Below, one piece after another: positions 1 to 8,299 of a DNA stretch of 22,319 nucleotides. Numbering within the stretch: the first letter of the stretch is position 1; every line of letters starts with the position of its first letter. Under the pieces are notes generated by a model. The model did no database searches. It saw nothing but the letters and a program-made list of their open reading frames with translations, and was not told the DNA's origin. The position numbers were made by a program, and so were the translations under genes. Origin of the DNA: Pleurobrachia bachei (Eukaryota; Ctenophora; Tentaculata; Cydippida; Pleurobrachiidae); NCBI GenBank assembly GCA_000695325.1, contig AVPN01000604.1, positions 21,037 through 43,355 on the forward strand, given 5' to 3'.

Positions 1-284
1 TTGTAGCTCACTGCAAGTTAAACTGATTTCTTTCGGCGCACCGATCAATCCATTTTCTACTTGAATCGAAAACGTTTCAGTCTCCGTCTTATCGATATCT
101 GATAGGAAAATATGGCTGTCATTTGAATGAAGTGATTGGAAATGGGTTGTATGACTTAGGATTCATCTTATCAATCACCTGATGCATGGGCTGTCAGCAA
201 AGCAGCTGCTGCTATTATCAAATATCCACTAACATTTAAAGCCATGTGTATGAACAACACTGAAAATAATGATATTAATTTCAG
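1..284. other. Upstream intron sequence, no supported gene
   Basis: No coding segment here can be tied to the gene by both splice sites. The stretch ends in a plausible acceptor (AATTTCAG at 277-284) feeding the first exon, so it is most simply the tail of an intron whose donor lies outside the window. About 33 open codons follow an AG at 80, but I see no good donor and no domain signal, so I do not call an exon. Confidence 0.5.
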
Positions 285-435
285 ATCCTATGCAAAGCTG
301 GGTTTGGACTGAGAAGGGATATCTCTACTCAGTACACTTTGAGAAATGTCTAGAGTATCACCGACCAGATGGACGGGTAGCACTATTTGATCACAAAGAT
401 CTGAGGCTGCAAGATTGTGCGGATACTATTAACAG
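285..435 (+). CDS. Exon 1 in window: ricin-B-like (beta-trefoil) subdomain
   Basis: The exon is bounded by TTTCAG and GTGAGT, begins with 2 nt of a split codon and ends in phase 2. It reads PMQSWVWTEKG, then FEKCLEY, then LRLQDCADTINR. The Q-x-W followed by a Gly turn, a Cys-Leu pair and a later Cys is the usual pattern of a ricin-type B lectin repeat, a family that binds sugars. One and a half trefoil repeats are visible here and in the next exon, so earlier repeats probably lie upstream of the window. Sugar binding itself is not shown. Confidence 0.65.
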
Positions 436-690
436 GTGAGTTCCACACAAACAGGTGAAATGGTTAGAGATAATTACTGAAAGCTCTAAACTCTGAACAA
501 GTTATTGTCTATAGCTAATATATCTGAAAGCTAGCTCTCAGTCATTGGCTTATCACCGAGTTGAGAAGGTGCTAATAGTTTATTTCTTGCCTAGTTAGAC
601 TATTTTTCGAGCGCCACGATCTCGAAACATAAGTTACATAAGTTACAAGTGTAAAAGGAGGGTTAGAACATAACAAATTATTTCATGTAG

Positions 691-820
691 GTGGCGTTGT
701 GATGGTACTAAACTGAAGACTGAAAGCATTTACTGTCTGTCTTATTTGAGTGTCGTTACGGACGATATGAGGCTCAAAGTAGCAGGAATAGAAGAATGCG
801 AAAATGACAGTTCACACCAG
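691..820 (+). CDS. Exon 2: second ricin-B-like subdomain
   Basis: Acceptor TTCATGTAG, donor GTACAA. The first base completes an Arg codon from the previous exon and the exon ends in phase 0. It reads RWRCDGTKLKTESIYCLSYL and then LKVAGIEEC, which repeats the W, Gly-turn, Cys-Leu and trailing Cys pattern of exon 1. This supports a beta-trefoil lectin fold continuing across the intron. Confidence 0.65.
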
Positions 821-883
821 GTACAAACAATTATTCATTTAAAATATGAACAAAGTATGACATTATTTTCTAACAAATTACAG

Positions 884-1008
884 AAGTTGACTGAACACGG
901 AGTGAAGGGAGCTTCAGTTTGCTCTGAACCGGGCGATATCCCTGCACCATTCCCAAAATCCCGTCAAGGATGTCTCTGGAAGCGTGGTCCAGTGGTCGAG
1001 TGCCCTAG
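884..1008 (+). CDS. Exon 3: linker with first cysteines of the di-Cys array
   Basis: Acceptor TTACAG, donor GTAAAT; phase 0 start and phase 2 end. The peptide has cysteines in the order C-x(16)-C-x(9)-C, which is the first half of the di-Cys module that fills the following exons. The 63-nt intron before it (821-883) has no stop and is a multiple of three, so it could also be retained. Confidence 0.6.
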
Positions 1009-1052
1009 GTAAATTTAAAAGACGTCAATCAATAAAGCAAGATGACAAACAC

Positions 1053-1150
1053 ATGGAATTTATGCTCAAACATTACAAAATAATAATGGAATTTATGCTC
1101 AAAGGGAATTTAAATGCTCAAATTATGGAATTTATGCCTAAACATTATTA
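1053..1150. repeat. Short intronic repeats of TGGAATTTATGCTCAAA type
   Basis: Three or four imperfect copies of ATGGAATTTATGCTCAAA (at about 1053, 1086, 1103 and 1124) fill the intron before exon 4 up to its acceptor. Spacing is irregular (33, 17 and 21). Confidence 0.8.
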
Positions 1151-1158
1151 TATTTCAG

Positions 1159-1332
1159 CAAGCACAAGTTGAGCGCGGTGCGACTCACAGACGATGGTAT
1201 GATTGGGGAATGCTGTGAGGACAATACCCTCCTTCACCGATGTGATATGCAGCGATCCTGCTCCCAGGGATCCGTAGCTGCCGGATTTGTATTCCTTAAC
1301 AACGCAATCAATCGCATCAGATGTTGCCGGCG
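1159..1332 (+). CDS. Exon 4: di-Cys module 1
   Basis: Acceptor TATTTCAG, donor GTACGT; phases match both neighbours. It contains GECC, then C-x(5)-C, then RIRCC, giving CC-x(8)-C-x(5)-C-x(20)-CC. This is the clearest single instance of the repeating module, because both CC pairs lie in one exon. I do not recognise it as a named family. Confidence 0.75.
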
Positions 1333-1875
1333 GTACGTGCTCTAACAATATTTCTAGCAGCAGTAACCCTCCCCGAAAGCCACCCAAGTGTCCAATGAAA
1401 CACGATTGAGAATATATTTCTCCCTTGCAATGCAAATGCCACTATCTGGCTCTAATTGGGCGATTCAATTCCCTTCTCCCTCTCGGAGGTAGGGTACACA
1501 GCTGCAGTAATCGGCAGATCCACCTTTGATGAGGCTTTTCAAGAAACTAACATGAGCAGTTACTGCCCGGTGCCCCCATGCTGCCCCTCGGATATAATTA
1601 TATGATTATTACCATGTGGCTCATAAACAATTATCCAATTCTTACCCTGCCAATCTGCCATTTGCATATATGTCTCTCTTTCGCTTTCTCCACTCTCCCT
1701 CTCTCCCTAACTTTCTATCTCCATATATCTCTCTCCTTAATGCCCTCTTCTAATCTCTATGTGTTACATCACACACTGCAGCATAAGGCCATAAGGGTAT
1801 CAGCATTCAGCAGTAGCAGCAGTACAAGGTCCTATTAAAAGTGAATTATCGGGAGATATTTTTCTCTTTTTCCAG
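1333..1875 (+). other. Intron of 543 nt, no gene seen
   Basis: Runs from GTACGT to TTTTTCCAG. It contains a CT-rich stretch at about 1670-1735 and a short AT palindromic stretch near 1590-1600. I see no mobile element ends and no coding segment with usable splice sites on either strand. Confidence 0.6.
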
Positions 1876-1975
1876 AAACGAAAAGACAGCATCGTGTCGT
1901 GAGGTGAAAGCTGGGACCTGTCAGCAGCGAGAAGTCATGACAACTTTAACTGCAACCTGCAAGGCGGGGTGCAAA
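1876..1975 (+). CDS. Exon 5: di-Cys module 2
   Basis: Acceptor TTTTTCCAG, donor GTGAGT. One base completes a split Arg codon and the exon ends in phase 0. Cysteine order after the preceding CC is x(8)-C-x(7)-C, then an extra C-x(3)-C pair before the next CC in exon 6. Confidence 0.75.
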
Positions 1976-2056
1976 GTGAGTATCACGGCCTAAAACAACT
2001 TTACTTTACTACAATTGCGCTACAAGCTCGAGTTTTATCGTATTGTTGTGATTTAG

Positions 2057-2169
2057 GTTTCAGTACAGTGTTGTGGAACCCAGCGATACAAGGGACACGG
2101 GGGTGTTGTCGATATTCCCAAAGGATGTAAGACCCGGACTATGGAGGACAATAAGCTCTCCTGCCCTCA
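2057..2169 (+). CDS. Exon 6: di-Cys module 3, first half
   Basis: Acceptor GATTTAG, donor GTAAAT; phase 0 to phase 2. It reads VSVQCC and then C-x(11)-C-P. The CP pair is followed by the usual stretch of about 20 residues leading to the next CC in exon 7. Confidence 0.75.
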
Positions 2170-2347
2170 GTAAATATAACTAACTAACGATCTCGTTAAG
2201 GCACCTGGCCTGAGTAAGAGGTCAATGCCGAAAGTCTCGTTGAATAATGATTCAGCGATTAGCATATTACATCGTTATCTCATGATCTACAAAGTTTTAG
2301 AGAGTTAAGATATATTGCATTATAGGTTAACATATTGAATCTTTCAG

Positions 2348-2501
2348 GGGCCATGATATGCATTATTTGCAAGGGATATACGCGTACCCAGACTCAAAGG
2401 TGGCTGTGTGTTGCCCATTTAAAGCACATACAGGAAAACATGTGAGGTACCGGGGTGAAACGTGTCAATCAGAGCAAGTTGTCATTGGACTTCACTTTGG
2501 G
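2348..2501 (+). CDS. Exon 7: di-Cys modules 3/4
   Basis: Acceptor TCTTTCAG, donor GTAAGT; phases fit. It carries VAVCC followed by a single Cys (TCQSEQVVIG), so this module lacks the first of its two internal cysteines. The unpaired number of cysteines may matter for disulfide pairing. Confidence 0.75.
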
Positions 2502-2605
2502 GTAAGTTAATTAGTTGGTTAATTAAGACAGATATTGTTTGATTTCAATTTAACCATCAACAATGCCGCAGTATAACAACCTAATTTAATCCCTAATAAT
2601 CCCAG

Positions 2606-2770
2606 GTTGATGGATGGAGGGTGAAGGAGATGGACTGTTGTGGGTGTGGAGTTGGGGATCAGTGTAGGAGTGAGCTCATTTCAGGGTTTCATGTGGGGTG
2701 CCCCCTTGGTAGTGCCATGACAGATTTACAGAGAGAGGGAGAACAGTACAGAGTGACTTGTTGTGAAATG
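2606..2770 (+). CDS. Exon 8: di-Cys module 5
   Basis: Acceptor ATCCCAG, donor GTAGGT; phase 0 at both ends. It has MDCC-x(7)-C-x(11)-C-x(19)-CC with an extra Cys just after the first CC. As a symmetric 165-nt exon it could be skipped without changing the frame. Confidence 0.8.
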
Positions 2771-2891
2771 GTAGGTTCTTGAAATCAACGCGACAACCAG
2801 ACCAAAATACACCATCTCTCAGATATTATACTAAAACTTGAACGACCAAACTAGTTCAAAAAGTATTGTAATCCCATCAACTCATTATCAG

Positions 2892-3007
2892 GAAAATTCA
2901 AATGATAAAGAGGATGACGATGATAATGATTCTGAGGATGACGGATGTGTGAGGCACTCCGCTTTCACAGATACTGACGATGGAACTCACACTATTTTTT
3001 GCCAGAG
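2892..3007 (+). CDS. Exon 9: di-Cys module 6 with acidic insert
   Basis: Acceptor TTATCAG, donor GTAGGC. It starts with a run of Asp, Glu, Asn and Ser (EDDDDNDSEDD), followed by C-x(16)-C. The acidic run sits exactly in the loop between a CC pair and the first internal Cys, and lengthens that loop without disturbing the rest of the module. Confidence 0.8.
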
Positions 3008-3116
3008 GTAGGCTTCAATAAACAAGGAAACATACTAGATTCTAGTGGTACATATAATAGGTAGATTTCATATCCCGCCTGACATGCATCATCCTAACTT
3101 CTAATCTTCCTTTCAG

Positions 3117-3283
3117 AGGTCGAAAAGAGTCCATAGGAAGTGTAAGAAGAGTTGGCAGTGACATATCCTACACGTGTTGCAACACGGACAGGACACACGG
3201 TTCATGTGAGCTAGCAGAGACCACCCACAACAAACTATCATGCCCAAAGAACTCTCTGCTTCTCTCTTATACTGCCATTGGGG
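3117..3283 (+). CDS. Exon 10: di-Cys modules 6/7
   Basis: Acceptor CTTTCAG, donor GTAAGA; phase 2 in and phase 1 out. It carries ISYTCC-x(8)-C-x(11)-C-P and then 20 residues to the next CC in exon 11. Confidence 0.8.
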
Positions 3284-3487
3284 GTAAGAATACATTCATT
3301 AGTCAAGTAACATATTATAATGGTGTCATTGGCTCCTTGCCCTTAGATACTCTCCCTTTTCTAGTAAAATAAAGAGCAAAATATATGGTGCAATATATTA
3401 TGTATGTCTGCCGATAATTATAGGCTAATGCACCGGCTCAACAAACCTAACTCCCCTAATTATTGTTCCTTTGCTTTCCCCTCTCAG

Positions 3488-3666
3488 ATCATTTAGAAGA
3501 AGGCAGCTGCTGCTCCTACAACGACAGAACAATTATTAACTCCTGCGAGGAGATACCTCAGGGAACAGGGAGTTATGTTTGCCCGCCCGGTAAATATCTC
3601 CAATCCCTCGATTTCTCCTGCACCGGATCACACCAACGCTGTGCTGACACCATCAAATGTTGCAAG
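3488..3666 (+). CDS. Exon 11: di-Cys module 8
   Basis: Acceptor CCCTCTCAG, donor GTAGCA. It reads GSCC-x(10)-C-x(11)-C-PPG-x(22)-CC, with an extra pair of cysteines in the last loop. That longer loop of 25 residues recurs in the C-terminal array (exons at 12227 and 14389). Confidence 0.8.
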
Positions 3667-3790
3667 GTAGCAAATGGAGGGGGGGGGAACTTCCGACTTC
3701 ATCGTCAAACTACTTCAGATCTGACAAAACAATCTACATTTTCATTCACTTAATTTCTAATTCAGAATCTCAGTTCTCACGCACTTCCAG

Positions 3791-3945
3791 GTAACGTCGA
3801 AAGATGACGCATATTCGGGAATTCTCGACCTTCTAGATGACATTATCGATAGTTTCACTTATGATAATAGCGATGGAGAAGACGATGGAAAGGATTGCAA
3901 GATCTTCCGAGCATCAAAAGAGTTTGGAATTGCTAAGTGTCACGG
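3791..3945 (+). CDS. Exon 12: di-Cys module 9 with acidic insert
   Basis: Acceptor CTTCCAG, donor GTAAGA; phase 0 to phase 2. An Asp-rich stretch (LLDDIIDSF, then DGEDDGKD) precedes C-x(13)-C. As in exon 9, the acidic insert sits between CC and the first internal Cys. An alternative acceptor at 3764-3765 exists, but the 3790 acceptor keeps the phase. Confidence 0.75.
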
Positions 3946-4033
3946 GTAAGAAAGAAGAGAAGTATATTGTTCTGGTCCTCGGTCAACAATGCAGAACAAT
4001 CTAAAGTAGCTCAACTAACAACCAGTTTCTCAG

Positions 4034-4182
4034 AGAATACAACGTAATGATTGGGTTTGCTGAAGACGGAGTTGGTTGCTGCAAAAGCGCATACAAAACA
4101 TCAAATTGTTACTTCACCACTCCAACCTCGACCCCTCGTTGTCCGGACAACAATGGAGTTATGACGGGAATAAAGAAGACTG
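4034..4182 (+). CDS. Exon 13: di-Cys modules 9/10
   Basis: Acceptor TTTCTCAG, donor GTAAGA. It carries VGCC-x(8)-C-x(10)-C-P and ends in phase 1, as does every following exon up to 8214. Confidence 0.8.
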
Positions 4183-4283
4183 GTAAGAGATATTACAACG
4201 AAATAATACAACATAGATATCTAAAATATATATAGCTGTTTTAGAACGCTAATTTACCGTTCACCAAACCCCCGAAAAAACAG

Positions 4284-4457
4284 ATATGTTTCTCACAGAT
4301 GGACACAGGGATAAGATTGGTTGTTGCAAGATCGAGGCAGAGCTGGTGGATTGCTATGAAGTGAAGGACACAACTAGATGTCAGATTGGCCAGGTTCTGG
4401 TTGGTTTTGATGGCACTAATACGATCTCCTGTTGTAACGCCCGCCCCCTGAACAAAG
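4284..4457 (+). CDS. Exon 14: di-Cys module 11
   Basis: Acceptor AAAACAG, donor GTAGCA. It reads IGCC-x(8)-C-x(8)-C-x(16)-CC. This is the last module of the N-terminal array; the final CC is followed by a short linker into the first PAN domain. Confidence 0.8.
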
Positions 4458-4630
4458 GTAGCATACTGACCCAGTTACCACACATGCTAAATGAATGAGT
4501 TCTAGGGAAGATCTCTTCTCTGAATCTCTGTCTCTTTGTACAAGAAATGAATAATTTTTACTTCGCCCATAGAATATAAAATGTTCTTAAATTCGCTAAT
4601 TAGTGTCCTTTTAAACACCCCCAATTTCAG

Positions 4631-4897
4631 AAAAACACGACAAGTGTCTAACAAAGAACACAGACTACCCCAGTGGTGGAATGAGTAAGATTCTAGATAC
4701 TGTGTCTGTTTCCCGTTGCCATGGTTACTGTGCTGATACTGAGGGTTGTGCAGCGTTTGTATTTTACCCTGTTGAGAGCACGTGTATTCTAAAGGATAGC
4801 ACGTATGGGGCGTTATCCAGAACGTCTGATTTGGCTGTCAATGGTGCCGTAGCTGGGATAATGGACTGTGATGGAGGATTTAGTGACGGGATTAAAG
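4631..4897 (+). CDS. Exon 15: PAN/apple domain 1
   Basis: Acceptor AATTTCAG, donor GTAAGT; phase 1 at both ends. One complete domain: KCLTKNTDYPSGGMSK, then CHGYC, GCAAF, CILKD and a closing MDC. The six-cysteine order, the aromatic-x-G-G near the start and the C-x-L-K before the last strand are the marks of PAN/apple domains, which bind proteins or carbohydrates. Symmetric phase-1 exons of this sort are easily duplicated or shuffled. Confidence 0.85.
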
Positions 4898-5011
4898 GTA
4901 AGTAGTAGGCAGATCTAGGGCGATACATATGCACAAACATCTTGTAACACACAACTTGACTCTCAAGGTTAACCACTATCTGGTATCCAATCCATACCCT
5001 TCCTTTTTCAG

Positions 5012-6040
5012 AATCGTGTCTGGAGAAAGGTGTTGTATACTCGGGAGGTCACCTGGCAGTCCTGAAAGTATCCTCTCTGAAGCAATGTGTAGACGCTTGT
5101 GCAGATACTCCCCGATGCTGCAGGGTAACCGCCTTCCCAAACAAGGACAAGTGTCTCCTGAAGAGTATTGATTCCTACAAAAGTTCCACCAACACAAGGA
5201 TGTCCAGCTCTGTTTCGGTGTGCATGAAGTGTGTGGGCAAGGAACAAGGTGACAAGTGTCATGAGGCCAATACTGATTATCCAGGAGGCACGATGAAAGA
5301 GGTAGAAGATGTGAAATGTGCTGCTGACTGCCTGGCAATATGCCATAAAACAAAGGGATGCGTCCGAGTGGTATATTTCGGAAAGGCTAGAAGGTGTTTG
5401 GTGAAGGACAACTCTCACAAGACAAGATCTCATCTCACATACATGGCCATGGCTGGAGCAATCTCGATCGATGCTAATTGCCCAGAAAAGGGACATAAAG
5501 ATCACGGTCACAACGACAAAAAAGAGAAAAAGGAGAAACACTCTGAAGATTCTGATGATTGTGTTGAAAAGGCTGACTACCCAGGTGGAACTATCGAAAA
5601 AGCGACTGATCTTTCCTGTATCAAAGATTGTATTGGAGCGTGCAAGGGCAAGGAATCCTGTGTCCGGATCGTCTTCCTACCGAAAACCAAAATGTGTCTC
5701 TTCAAGGGCCGTAAACACGGCGACCGATCAACCAGTACAAAACTAGCCGAACTTGGATCTCTGACTGCGGCCATGTCCTGTTACGAAGATCCTTGTGTTG
5801 AGAAGGGTGTGAATTACCCCGGAGGAGACATCGAGGTTAGATCGAGCGTGAATAATCTCCAGGATTGTGCGAACCTGTGCAGAAATTCAGGGACCGGGTG
5901 TGTTAGGGTGGTGTATAACACCAAAACTAGATCCTGCCATATGAAGGGTGAAGATTGTGGAAAAGCAGAGATGAGGAGCTCGTATGCAAAGCACTCACAG
6001 TCTCTTTTGATAGCATGTGACATACAGCCGGATGGTACAG
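5012..6040 (+). CDS. Exon 16: four PAN/apple domains (duplication unit copy 1)
   Basis: Acceptor CTTTTTCAG, donor GTAAGA; phase 1 at both ends, 1,029 nt. Domains lie at about 5017-5222, 5257-5481, 5560-5781 and 5794-6018. Each has the Tyr-x-G-G start (VYSGGH, DYPGGT, DYPGGT, NYPGGD), the C-x(3)-C pair, a C-V-R-[VI] strand and C-x-[LM]-K. A His/Lys-rich linker (KGHKDHGHNDKKEKKEK) separates domains two and three. The exon is repeated without a visible change at 6488-7516. Confidence 0.9.
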
Positions 6041-6144
6041 GTAAGATCATTTTTCCCTGCCCGGATTATTACTTAATTTAACACAATCGTAGGAATATCG
6101 AAAGTTGAGTTAATCACCTTCTAGTCCCCACTTGTTCTGTTTAG

Positions 6145-6378
6145 GTAACTGCAAACAAGCTGGAAAAGCACTGGATGGAACACCGATCAAATCAGAATCA
6201 GGAGTTACAACAATTGACGAATGTGCTAAACTGTGCCGCAAAACTGACAACTGCGTAACTTATGTTTACCGAAAGAACAAGCAATCGTGTGATCTATTCT
6301 GCTCTCAATCCCATTGGACGATAACCACTGAACAGGGAGCCGTGTTTGGGAAACTATACTGTGAGCTCGATAACTTAG
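6145..6378 (+). CDS. Exon 17: divergent PAN domain (copy 1)
   Basis: Acceptor TCTGTTTAG, donor GTATGT; phase 1 at both ends. It reads NCKQAGKALDGTP, then CAKLC, NCVTYVY, SCDLFC and a closing YC. This keeps the PAN cysteine order but has lost the Tyr-x-G-G. It differs from its copy at 7621-7854 at five bases, all in the first 80 nt, three of them changing residues (D/N, I/T, E/D). Confidence 0.8.
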
Positions 6379-6446
6379 GTATGTTGAAAAACTGTCATCA
6401 CAGTATTGATTATGCAATGTAGTTATCGGGCCTACCACAATCTTCC

Positions 6447-6480
6447 TCTTTTTTTTTCTCTCTCTCTCTCTCTCTCTCCT
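6447..6480. repeat. CT microsatellite before acceptor
   Basis: A run of T then (CT)n lies directly at the junction between the two 1,476-bp units and forms the pyrimidine tract of the acceptor at 6487. The matching tract in copy 2 is at 7921-8000 and is longer. It may have been the site of the unequal exchange. Confidence 0.9.
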
Positions 6481-6487
6481 TTTTCAG

Positions 6488-7516
6488 AATCGTGTCTGGA
6501 GAAAGGTGTTGTATACTCGGGAGGTCACCTGGCAGTCCTGAAAGTATCCTCTCTGAAGCAATGTGTAGACGCTTGTGCAGATACTCCCCGATGCTGCAGG
6601 GTAACCGCCTTCCCAAACAAGGACAAGTGTCTCCTGAAGAGTATTGATTCCTACAAAAGTTCCACCAACACAAGGATGTCCAGCTCTGTTTCGGTGTGCA
6701 TGAAGTGTGTGGGCAAGGAACAAGGTGACAAGTGTCATGAGGCCAATACTGATTATCCAGGAGGCACGATGAAAGAGGTAGAAGATGTGAAATGTGCTGC
6801 TGACTGCCTGGCAATATGCCATAAAACAAAGGGATGCGTCCGAGTGGTATATTTCGGAAAGGCTAGAAGGTGTTTGGTGAAGGACAACTCTCACAAGACA
6901 AGATCTCATCTCACATACATGGCCATGGCTGGAGCAATCTCGATCGATGCTAATTGCCCAGAAAAGGGACATAAAGATCACGGTCACAACGACAAAAAAG
7001 AGAAAAAGGAGAAACACTCTGAAGATTCTGATGATTGTGTTGAAAAGGCTGACTACCCAGGTGGAACTATCGAAAAAGCGACTGATCTTTCCTGTATCAA
7101 AGATTGTATTGGAGCGTGCAAGGGCAAGGAATCCTGTGTCCGGATCGTCTTCCTACCGAAAACCAAAATGTGTCTCTTCAAGGGCCGTAAACACGGCGAC
7201 CGATCAACCAGTACAAAACTAGCCGAACTTGGATCTCTGACTGCGGCCATGTCCTGTTACGAAGATCCTTGTGTTGAGAAGGGTGTGAATTACCCCGGAG
7301 GAGACATCGAGGTTAGATCGAGCGTGAATAATCTCCAGGATTGTGCGAACCTGTGCAGAAATTCAGGGACCGGGTGTGTTAGGGTGGTGTATAACACCAA
7401 AACTAGATCCTGCCATATGAAGGGTGAAGATTGTGGAAAAGCAGAGATGAGGAGCTCGTATGCAAAGCACTCACAGTCTCTTTTGATAGCATGTGACATA
7501 CAGCCGGATGGTACAG
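6488..7516 (+). CDS. Exon 18: four PAN/apple domains (duplication unit copy 2)
   Basis: Same structure as the exon at 5012-6040, shifted by 1,476 nt, with the same acceptor and donor. I find no base difference between the two copies. The four domains lie at about 6493-6698, 6733-6957, 7036-7257 and 7270-7494. Confidence 0.9.
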
Positions 7517-7620
7517 GTAAGATCATTTTTCCCTGCCCGGATTATTACTTAATTTATCACAATCGTAGGAATATCGAGAGTTAAGTTATTCACTTTTTAG
7601 TCCCCACTTATTCTCTTTAG

Positions 7621-7854
7621 GTAACTGCAAACAAGCTGGAAAAGCACTGAATGGAACGCCGATCAAGTCAGAATCAGGAGTTACAACAACTGACGATTGT
7701 GCTAAACTGTGCCGCAAAACTGACAACTGCGTAACTTATGTTTACCGAAAGAACAAGCAATCGTGTGATCTATTCTGCTCTCAATCCCATTGGACGATAA
7801 CCACTGAACAGGGAGCCGTGTTTGGGAAACTATACTGTGAGCTCGATAACTTAG
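7621..7854 (+). CDS. Exon 19: divergent PAN domain (copy 2)
   Basis: Acceptor TCTCTTTAG, donor GTATGT; phase 1 at both ends. Copy of the exon at 6145-6378 with Asn, Thr and Asp replacing Asp, Ile and Glu near the start. Both copies keep all cysteines, so both look functional. Confidence 0.8.
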
Positions 7855-7920
7855 GTATGTTGAAAAACTGTCATCACAGCATTGATTATGCAATGTAGTT
7901 ATCGGGCCTACCACAATCTT

Positions 7921-7945
7921 CCTCTTTTTTTTCTCTCTGTCTCTA

Positions 7946-7993
<48 letters not shown>

Positions 7994-8000
7994 CCTCTAC
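7921..8000. repeat. CT microsatellite
   Basis: Long imperfect (CT)n in the intron after copy 2, upstream of the acceptor at 8013. Counterpart of the tract at 6447-6480. Confidence 0.9.
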
Positions 8001-8013
8001 CTCACTTTCACAG

Positions 8014-8214
8014 ATAATCAGGAGTTGGGCGAGCTGTGCATTACCGCCGACGCCGACTATCCGGGTGGACTATTAGCGGAGGTGACATATCCCATAGATT
8101 CAGTCTACGACTGTCTGGAGGCCTGCGTAGACCTAAAGGATGAAGGGTGTGTGGCGTATACCTACATTCCCAAGCGGCGGCGTTGTGTTCTCAGGAATGA
8201 CAAGCACAAAACAG
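8014..8214 (+). CDS. Exon 20: first part of a split PAN domain
   Basis: Acceptor CTTTCACAG after a long CT tract, donor GTAGAG; phase 1 at both ends. It holds LCITADADYPGG, CLEAC, GCVAYTY and CVLRN. The last strand and closing Cys lie at the start of the next exon (GLLEC), so this PAN domain is interrupted by an intron, unlike its neighbours. Confidence 0.85.
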
Positions 8215-8299
8215 GTAGAGATATCTTTTTGAATTAGACTACAAGATACCGTACTGTGATTATTATTATACCCACCCGTTAACACCTTTCCTTTCTCAG

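Larger units (their letters stand above)
5001..7935 (+). repeat. 1,476-bp tandem duplication (two copies)
   Basis: Units start at 5001 and 6477, each opening with TCCTTTTTCAG just before the four-PAN exon and ending in the CT-rich tract of the next intron. Each unit carries one four-PAN exon and one single-PAN exon, both phase 1 at each end, so the duplication adds five domains without a frame change. Confidence 0.95.

Noticed and set aside
601-627. Short inverted repeat TTTCGAG/CTCGAAA in an intron
   Set aside because: Seven paired bases are expected by chance in a window of this size.
1578-1838. 86-codon open frame in the large intron
   Set aside because: It is a low-complexity CT-rich translation (Leu/Ser) with no splice sites fitting the gene and no start context.
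1159-4457. Galaxin-type repeats of coral skeleton proteins (also di-Cys)
   Set aside because: As I remember that family, CC pairs are closer together with a conserved Gly and Tyr pattern; here CC pairs are about 35-60 residues apart with single cysteines between them.
8025-8237. Independent small genes inside single exons
   Set aside because: Each such open frame lies in phase with flanking splice sites and carries only a part of a PAN or di-Cys module, so it is an exon, not a separate gene.
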